Assembly: GCF_002234675.1 (NCBI RefSeq)
Contig: NC_019870.2
Location: 5,278,485 to 5,342,484, forward strand
Length of the DNA: 64,000 nucleotides
Source: Oryzias latipes
Taxonomy: Eukaryota > Chordata > Actinopteri > Beloniformes > Adrianichthyidae
Direction of reading: 5' to 3'
In this document: one piece after another, positions 58,301 through 64,000 of the stretch
Layout: each line of letters opens with the position of its first letter
Numbering within the stretch: the first letter of the stretch is position 1
Position numbers and translations under genes: made by a program
The notes under the pieces: model-generated
Seen by the model: only the letters and a program-made list of their open reading frames with translations
What the model was told of the DNA's origin: nothing
Database searches by the model: none

Positions 58301-61300
58301 CCTCCCCGCTGTCATTCCAAACAGGAAGTACCGCCGGCTCCAAAAAGTCAAAATTCTTCTACAGAGAAATAAGCAGCTATTTTTCATTGTCATTCTTTTG
58401 GTCAGATAACCTTTCTTGCTCGGTTACTTTAAAAAAAAAAAAAAGTTCTTGATAATCCTCATTTTCTTTGCGTGAAATATTTTCAGTAGGGAAGTTGTTC
58501 AAGTTATAAACTGACCAATCAGAAGTAGGTTGTCTTATGTCCAACTTTGAAGCGTTTGATTGACAGTCTTCACGCAACTCGCTTTCAGTGGTAGGGGTGT
58601 GGAATGATTTGGACCAATAGTTCTATTATGGCGGCGTCCATATGGCAAAAAAGTGAATTGACTTCTTCTTGTTGCTAATGGAAGTAAGACGTTTTCTCTG
58701 GATGATGTCACACTCACTCAGTCCAGGTCTCATATACAGTCAATGGGATAATGCTGTGCCACAGAATGCAGCAAAGTGTTATTATCCGTTTGGGTTCAGG
58801 TGATGAATCTCTGGCTCTTTCCTGTCTTCTGGGCAGATTTCGGTCGGCCTGCTGGAACAAGGAATTCAGTGTTTAAGCTGGAAACTGCCAAAGCTAATCA
58901 CAAACTTTGATGTACTGTTGGTGATTAAGATTTCTAAATAATTTCAGATTTCACAACGTCTTCCTTCTGCTTCCTCCGAGGATGTTTACATCATACTATA
59001 ACTGTGACATAACTAAGGGGAGCTAAGATGATGCCTCTTGGTAAAACAAATGATCAACTGAGCGTTCTGTGTGGTCACTGTAATTATAAGCCATTACCCG
59101 TTGTTTATACATTTCCCTTTATGTCCTTTAAGGCTTGAAATTGATATGAAGGGCTGTGAACACGCAACCAGGGCTGCATGCTCTGATCAAATGCAGAATT
59201 GTATACATTTTTTAATAGCTGTTATATAGCTTTAATTGCTTCCCGCTGTGCCATAGCAGAGGTCTGTGTCCCATGCGTGAGAGAGAAACAGAAAAGCTGA
59301 GATGGTATTTTTCTGGGGCCAAAAGGAGCTTTCTGTGGGCGACGAACTGATCTGTTGTTTTTCAAAAGTCACATCATAAAACGGGTGTTACACGATGCAG
59401 AACAACAGCAGCTGGTTAAGACGCCTGCAAAGTTTTTTTTTTTTTTTTTTTTTTTTTTGGCCCTATGAAATGAGTTAACGGAAGCGTCGTGCTTTCAGAC
59501 GAAAGAAGAGGTGGCCCCGACCCTGGAAGCCGTCCAGAACATCCAGACCATCTCTCAGAGCCTTCAAAAGTCCAAGGAGATCTACAACGCCAAAACGGTG
59601 GAGCAGGAGCGCCTCCGCAAAGAGGGGGCCACCCAAAGAGACGTGGACAAGGTGGGAGGTCACACTCCACTGTGGGGTACATGATGTCTCACAGTAACCC
59701 GGAAAGGTTTTCTGCTCTCACACGTTCATTCCACCCGCCGGGGTTCGAGTTGATCTAAAACCTGGAAAGTCGATATATGCTCTACACAAACATGCTGCAG
59801 TCATTTTATCTGTTTGTTTACAGGCTGGAGTGAAAGCCAAAAAAGCCACAGAGTCCTACAAGTCCTACGTGGAGAAATATGCCACAGCCAAGTCTGAGTT
59901 TGAGCAGAAGATGGCTGAAACTGCGCAGGTATTAAAACCAGATGCGGTCCTCTCCCTGTACCGTCTCACTGCCCCCTGCAAAGGGGGACCAGGATGTATC
60001 ACCTTTTTATTAAAACGTTTTAATAAACGGTTTAGTGTGCAAGATGAGCTTAAAAACACAGCAAAAAAACGGTAATCGTTATATGGCTTTCAAAATGGAT
60101 ATTAACAAAAGCGTTTACATTTCTTTGACTACCATACCTTTCCAACCCATAACGGGATCAACGGGAATCAGCTTATTCTGTCACGGAGAACATCTGCTTT
60201 GCATCTGTATGCAGCACTTTATATTAGTAATGTGTCGCATATCGGTAAAAAGTGTTGCTTATCGGCACAAAGCAGCTTTTCTCTGCGAATCAACTGCTTC
60301 ACGTTGATTGCATAAGGAGTTAGAGTATGTCAAACGGCATAGTGTTACGACTCCTGAGGACTTCTGGGTTTCTGGGTACTGTCTTATTGTTGTCTTGGTC
60401 GTGTATGGATTCCTCATTAGAAGTGGCCACTTAAACTCCCGTTTTTGGGCTTCTACCTACGTTCAAAACTCTCGCGTTCACACGTAGCTTCCCAAGTTTC
60501 CACGATTAGTTTCGGGCTCTACATGCAAACCGCGCATCCATTGAATCTGTATTAAAAGTTAAACGTGGTCGAACTTTGATCAACCAAGGACTCTGATTTG
60601 AGACTGACAAATGGATGGCGTCCCTTCTGATTCAGGGAAGTACCAACCGTTTGAGAATTGATCGTGGAGGAGAAATTAATAAATGCGGTTTGTTCTCGGC
60701 CGGAATTATATGACACCAAGTCTTTCATGTATCGGAATAGAGCTGTGAAAGCAAAAGCCTGGAGCGAGATTTGCATCGCTTCAACATTTCGCACCAAACG
60801 TCTTCCTACTGTAGGTGGCGTGGACATGTGCTAGTAAACTGCAGAAAAAGAAAAAGAAGCCCCTCCCTGCTTGTCCAGTGTGAACATCATGGACATGTGT
60901 GACTCCTGCCGGCCTATGCCCCGTTTTGTGCCCGGATTGTGTATTTTTTTCTCTAACCCTATTAATCCTGATTGGATCCATCTAAAGGGATTGATGTGAT
61001 AAACTCCAAATTGAAGTCAGATCTCTAGAATTTGGCATTTATCCCGTCCTGCCACCAGAGAAAGCAGCATCACAGCTCTGCTTCCCCATGGTCGGGGCTC
61101 GTCTTCTGTGTATACGTGTGCATGTATTGTAAACACTGACATATGTGCTCTATGACATCACTGGGGGCTTCCACATGTGTGTCCAGCATTGTTCAAAAGA
61201 AAGCAATTTTTTTCCCCCTCCTGCTTGTCTTATTTTTCTGTCTGCTTAATGAGACAGACACCATGATGCAGATCAGTTGGCATGCAGTCGGGCGCATTTT

Positions 61301-61464
61301 AAGCGACTGATTTGTAGCCTCGCCTCGCCACAGTTAACCGCCAGCATCATCAATCTGCCTTGCAGAAATTCCAAGACATCGAAGAAAACCACATTCTGCA
61401 GTTGAAGGAGATCATCCACTCGTACTCGGAATATGTGGAGGAAACACATGTGCAGATCGGAGAG
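40308..61464 (+). CDS. fcho2: F-BAR domain only protein 2, exons 1-7 (partial)
   Basis: Membrane-bending F-BAR protein that marks sites of clathrin-mediated endocytosis at the plasma membrane and recruits EPS15, intersectin and AP2. Coding exons here: 40308-40340, 53737-53828, 56667-56741, 56822-56963, 59499-59651, 59824-59928, 61366-61464. All phases agree; 699 nt give 233 residues starting [20 protein letters not shown]. Landmarks: [17 protein letters not shown] (about 19-35), [28 protein letters not shown] and [17 protein letters not shown], all F-BAR helices with heptad-like charge patterns. The C-terminal part of the F-BAR domain, the linker and the mu-homology domain lie beyond the window. 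FCHO1 is excluded because it differs at the start (SYFGEHFWGEKN) and in the TIEE region. First exon is 33 nt; intron 1 is 13.4 kb. Confidence 0.96.
41191..41631 (+). repeat. Repeat family A, copy 6
   Basis: Starts AAAGTTCAACTCTGATTATC, runs through GCGGCAGGAGTTCATCGG and CTCTCCCGCTAGCTTACAGC, and ends TGGGAGTGGGTCTT. It has lost the coding remnant found in longer copies. Located in fcho2 intron 1. Confidence 0.75.
41700..42480. other. Repeat-free segment in fcho2 intron 1
   Basis: Balanced base composition, no match to repeat families in the window and no exon-like frame. It may hold regulatory sequence, but this is not shown. Confidence 0.3.
42505..43880. other. fcho2 intron 1, unremarkable stretch
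   Basis: Opens with a C run at about 42510-42523. Open frames of up to 130 codons occur (for example 42627-43019) but show no domain, no splice context and no coding bias. No named repeat. Confidence 0.45.
43912..43937. repeat. (GA)n microsatellite
   Basis: About thirteen GA units in a row. Confidence 0.95.
44472..44711. mobile_element. Tigger-like (Tc1/mariner, pogo group) non-autonomous element
   Basis: Left end CAGTGTTTCCTCACTATTTT then GCGGTTCAC, and right end GCGATTAACGAGGAAACACC, resemble Tigger terminal repeats, which carry a C(A/T)CGC-type tract and a GCGGTTCAC motif. At 240 bp it lacks a transposase. Located in fcho2 intron 1. Confidence 0.65.
45247..45449. mobile_element. piggyBac-type MITE, copy 2
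   Basis: Identical in length (203 bp, TTAA to TTAA) and about 95 percent identical by eye to the copy at 27515-27717. Ends are CCCTTGTGTTATCTTA and, inward from the right, CCCTTGTGCTATCCTA. Confidence 0.88.
45927..47148 (-). repeat. Repeat family A, copy 7, split by a LINE-like insertion
   Basis: The left part (45927-46053) starts AGACCCACTCCCACGAAAAT. The family resumes after the insertion near 46740 with GCTCCATTCTCATGCATCC and TTTTCCTCGTCTGAG, and ends with CCATTGGGAACACTTTTG. The interruption holds the repeat at 46054-46740. Confidence 0.65.
46054..46740 (+). mobile_element. LINE-like or unclassified retroelement inserted in family A copy 7
   Basis: Starts with an ATAATAATAATAAAAATAAT tract, then CATTTTATTTAAAAGCGCCT and ACCCAAGGACACTGTACAG, and later GAGTTCCAGAGTCGGGGAGC, GCGGCTGAAGGCACGGCTTG, TTATGGAGGGCTTTGAACGT and GATGCGGGCAGCTGAATTCT. 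This series recurs in many teleost genomes. No open reverse-transcriptase frame is present. A partial second copy lies at 47329-47538. Confidence 0.55.
47329..47538 (+). repeat. Duplicate of 46008-46223 (transposon/LINE junction)
   Basis: The 216 bp at 46008-46223 recur here as 210 bp. The difference is a 6-base indel in the ATAATAATA tract plus seven substitutions by my count. The copied piece spans both family A sequence and the start of the LINE-like insertion. Confidence 0.88.
47540..49880. other. fcho2 intron 1, no named feature
   Basis: I found no exon, RNA gene or repeat that I can name. Open frames up to about 112 codons occur but look like chance. Confidence 0.45.
49880..50150. repeat. 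Repeat family E, copy 1
   Basis: Shares with 60539-60895 the words CCAACCGTTTGAAAATTGAT, CCCTCCCTGCTTGTCCAGTG and a GACCAATCAAGGACT-like start. The two copies differ by an internal insertion or deletion. Class unknown. Confidence 0.6.
51175..51637. other. GC-rich unassigned block left of the family D element
   Basis: A GC-rich stretch that gives a 149-codon minus-strand open frame (51313-51762) which also runs into the neighbouring MITE. No domain is recognisable. It may be an old repeat. Confidence 0.35.
51638..52301. repeat. Repeat family D MITE
   Basis: Left end AAGGCCCGTAAACACCGGGA with CGAAT, and right end ATTCGTCCCGGTGTGAACGG with GCCTT, are inverted copies. Inside are a perfect 13-bp hairpin (51920-51948, arm CAAGCACCAGTTG) and an imperfect hairpin made of 13 A against 11 T (about 52155-52200). 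Confidence 0.75.
53220..53495 (-). repeat. Repeat family A, copy 9 (reverse)
   Basis: Starts TCCCTCTCCAATGAAAA and ends CATCAGAGTGGGACTT, with CTGCTCTGCAGAAACTATGT inside. It ends about 240 bp before fcho2 exon 2. Confidence 0.72.
54145..54589 (+). repeat. Repeat family A, copy 10
   Basis: Starts GCGATCATCTTTTGATTTAT, ends GAGTGAGTGGGTTTTT. Plus-strand codons near 54388 read [19 protein letters not shown], the family's coding remnant. Located in fcho2 intron 2. Confidence 0.72.
56039..56140. repeat. Perfect 42-bp fold-back palindrome
   Basis: The arms at 56039-56080 and 56099-56140 are exact reverse complements, base for base, around an 18-base loop (56081-56098). The left arm begins ATTTTATGTTTGTCAAAACT and ends GACACGTCCT. 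It lies in fcho2 intron 2, 526 bp before exon 3. Confidence 0.97.
57474..57915 (-). repeat. Repeat family A, copy 8 (reverse)
   Basis: Starts AAGACCCACTCCAATGAACA and contains TTTTCCTCGTCTGAGCTGG, the reverse of the coding remnant (minus strand [11 protein letters not shown]). The other end is lost. Confidence 0.7.
58177..58200 (+). repeat. G-rich tract with G-quadruplex potential
   Basis: GGGGG-T-GGGGGGG-T-GGGGGGGGGG on the plus strand, long enough for four G-tetrad runs with short loops. Confidence 0.8.
58267..58746. repeat. Repeat family B MITE, copy 2
   Basis: Left end CATTCACTTTATATAAGAGC then TGGACTGAGTGACC, and right end CACTCAGTCCAGGTCTCATA with TACAGTCAATG, are inverted repeats matching copy 1 at 32061. 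Confidence 0.7.
60539..60895. repeat. Repeat family E, copy 2
   Basis: Longer copy of the element at 49880-50150, sharing CCAACCGTTTGAGAATTGAT and CCCTCCCTGCTTGTCCAGTG. In fcho2 intron 6. Confidence 0.6.
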
Positions 61465-63210
61465 GTAGGCCTGTTCACGTGACGACACGCACAGACACTC
61501 CTGAAATGAAAGAAATCCGGTACTGCAAAACAAATAGAAGCCAATCAAACTTGCATTAGTGCTTAAACAAATGCAGGCTGTCTTGCAATATTTATACTGG
61601 AAAGAGGCGGTGTTGAGGACTCACAGATCTGATTCAGAACCAGATTGATCAGAATGAAATGTTGGCTTAGGAAACCGTACTTACTTTAGGTCGCCTCAGA
61701 TGACAACTTTGTGCTCCGGGAGTTACTGTAGTTCTTTCTTTAGCCTGTAGAGGGCGACAAAGCTTCACACATTTGTGCTGCTCACGCCTGTCAAGGAGAA
61801 GAATGAGGAGGTCCTGCTAAACTCTCCACACCACAGTGAAATGCTGTTTGTCATGGAGACTGAGAATTAGTGATAAACAAGATGTCACAAAGTTTCCGGA
61901 GCCAGAAACTGAGCCAGACTCTGCTTGCCAGCTTGAATGGGCTCAAAGATGAATTACAGAGCCAGAAACGCAAAGAGTCACAGCGTTGTGGACATTTTGT
62001 CAAAGTTTTCAACACTATAAGGTATTTTCTGTGTAAATGAGAAATATTTTATTATTTATGCTACCCTTTTCAATTTAGTTCCTTTCAAACAACATTCAGC
62101 CTAAGGTATGAAGAACAAATGTTATATTTTAGGGTTTGTGTTTTTGGCAATGAGCTGAACAGTGTTTACCATCTTCTTATAAATAATATTGAAATCCTGT
62201 TTTCCAAATGATCTTTTACTTATTTTTGTATTGTAAGCAAGCAAACAACACATAAAATGTGATAAAAAGATTTTTTTAAAACTTGAACTCATTTTTATTT
62301 AGCCAAAAATATATTTTTGTTCATTTTAGGTTATTTTTCGGTTATCTTTCTTAGAACCAGGTGATCAGCAATTGTTCATATTTTTTTACATTTGACCTAA
62401 ATCTGCTTATGAAAGTTTAGTTCAGGTCTAAATTAGGTTTTAGTTTTTCTGACAGATAATGTTTCGTAATGGAACTCGTGCCAAACTCGCTGATTTTTGA
62501 GCAAAGGAAAGCATTTGTGTATGAAATAACTTTAAAGGTCCATTTGAGAAATAAAACCGAAGTTGTCACGCAGTAAACACTTTAGCTGTGCGGTTATTTT
62601 TAGTCAGATTTGAGGAAGGATGGGCTCGGCGTAAGGAGCCGAATACCTTCTGGACGGTGAGTTAAGTGCTTTTCGGAGCCGAGGGAAGTGAAGACACTTG
62701 TCTGTTGTGTGTCTGTGTGTGCGATGGTGGTGGGGTGTTTGACAGTATGCGTGCCGTGTTTGTTTTTGTGGGGGCAGATGCATGTTATGGAGCATGTGGG
62801 GTTTGTTTTGTGTTTATGTGTGATATGAGAGGAGCGGGCAGGTTGATGACATTAGCAGCCTTCGTGGTGGCAGAAGCACCTGACAGATTGCGTGTGCTCC
62901 TCTGGGAGTATTTCCTCCCCCCGCCCTGCCCACTGACCAGTCCCTGACCACCCTTCCCTCCCCCAGCATCCTCCCCTTGCTAGGACGGAGCTAATGCACC
63001 TCTCCTCTGTAGCCCGCGGGGGTGTTGGGGGTGTTTATTGGAGCCAGTGCAGTATCACGCACATCTGAATGGCTTGTCTGTGAGACAGTCAGCAACTGCC
63101 TGCGTCTTGTTGCCCAATCGCAGTTTCCCCATTCCCCTCGCTGAACGCACGCCCTAACGTGCATCACAAAAACAAACAAGCAAACAAACGCTATCCTTCC
63201 TTTGTCGATG
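61465..63210 (+). other. fcho2 intron 7 (partial)
   Basis: No exon of fcho2 after 61464 is seen before the edge. I find no named repeat here; a GC-rich non-coding patch lies at about 62840-63160. Confidence 0.5.
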
Positions 63211-63211
63211 G

Positions 63212-63960
63212 TCAAAAGACGTCTCTGCCAGAGACAACCAGGCGGCAGTGGACTGAGAGCAACATCCATTATATATCCACATGGAAAGAAACTTTATTTA
63301 TAATAAGATTAAAACCTACAAAAAAAGTCTGCTGTGTTGAGAATAATAACAACAACCACACTCAACACATAGTGAAAAAATAGGGAAGAAATTCCTTAAT
63401 GCAACTTCCTGATTGAAGCACATTTATAAAAGAAGCTGAGAAATCAGCTAACAACTTTGATTAAAACAAAAAACAAGAAGAAAAAGATTTTTTCTTTTGC
63501 CCAAAAGACATCTCTGCCAGACTGAGACCAAAATCTGTTGTATCTCCACATGGAAAAGAAAAAAACTTCCGTATTTTTCGGATTAAAGAAAAAAAATCAT
63601 AAATGAATCGTACTTTTGGGATCAATTTATTGAACAAAATAAGAACGGACATTTTGTCTTGAAAGGCAGAAAAATGATAACAGAATAGATAACTATGATA
63701 GACTGAAAATCTGCATCTTAAATCTTGTAAATAGGAAAAAAAATTACAAAAAGAAATTCAGTTGTGTTGCAAGCTCCTAAAACCACATCACTTCCCGTCA
63801 ACAATGTTCTCACCGATTTAGGATTTCCTTGAACATGTTTTGTCTTTAAAAAATAGGGAAGAACCTCCAAGTGTTAAACTTCCTGATTGAAGCCTGTTTG
63901 TAAACATAGCTGCTAAGCCAGCTAATACCCTTCATGTTAAAACGGCTAACTTTACAACAT
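63212..63960 (+). repeat. Diverged tandem duplication at the right edge
   Basis: CAAAAGACGTCTCTGCCAG at 63213 recurs as CAAAAGACATCTCTGCCAG at 63502, each followed by TATCTCCACATGGAAA-like text (63277, 63541). AAAAAATAGGGAAGAA near 63375 recurs near 63848, each followed by CTTCCTGATTGAAGC. The spacing differs (289 and 473), so one unit carries an extra stretch. Confidence 0.7.
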
Positions 63961-64000
63961 GATTAAACACAAATGATAGAAACTTTAAAAAGGAGAAATT

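Larger units (their letters stand above)
56964..59498 (+). other. fcho2 intron 4
   Basis: Holds family A copy 8, a G-rich tract, family B copy 2 and, just before the exon 5 acceptor, a run of about 26 T (59432-59458). From 58750 to 59430 I see nothing recognisable. Confidence 0.55.

Noticed and set aside
40308..61464. Calling the F-BAR gene fcho1
   Set aside because: The start and the [13 protein letters not shown] to [15 protein letters not shown] region fit FCHO2 and differ clearly from FCHO1.

Overview
The window is nuclear DNA from a teleost fish. The genes are split by GT-AG introns, their proteins are vertebrate-type, and the space between exons holds fish-style repeats: tRNA-derived SINEs, an RTE/Rex3-like LINE end, piggyBac, hAT and Tigger-like elements and many MITEs. 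A medaka-like fish is possible, but the species cannot be fixed from the sequence alone. There is no operon, CRISPR array or prokaryotic gene.

Three real genes are present. (1) The 5' end of mob1b lies on the minus strand (coding exons 3027-3040 and 909-1075; the rest is off the left edge). It encodes a Hippo-pathway kinase adaptor. (2) A complete tnpo1 (transportin-1 / karyopherin beta-2) lies on the plus strand, with 23 coding exons from 7532 to 31967. Joined in phase they give 888 residues. (3) The 5' part of fcho2 lies on the plus strand, with seven coding exons from 40308 to 61464. They encode the first 233 residues, most of the F-BAR domain; the gene runs off the right edge. mob1b and tnpo1 are head to head. 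tnpo1 and fcho2 are head to tail, the same neighbour pair I recall from human 5q13. The three gene products work in separate processes (Hippo signalling, nuclear import of PY-NLS cargo, clathrin-coat nucleation), so the layout reflects inherited order and not a shared pathway.

Layout: 1-3040 mob1b with its first intron; 3041-7531 intergenic, with a broken 2.26 kb piggyBac copy (4669-6929) that carries a nested SINE with a 17-bp target-site duplication; 7532-31967 tnpo1; 31968-40307 intergenic or tnpo1 3' UTR, with two MITEs, a LINE end, a long GATA/GATC microsatellite and the fcho2 leader; 40308-64000 fcho2, whose 13.4 kb first intron holds many repeats.

I did not find a convincing new multi-gene system. 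The most unusual signals are a group of perfect fold-back palindromes (42-, 21- and 20-bp arms), a candidate alternative last exon in tnpo1 intron 4, a GC-AG intron in tnpo1, a 210-bp duplication that carries a transposon/LINE junction, and about ten copies of one DNA-transposon family, some of which still hold a shared peptide-coding remnant.
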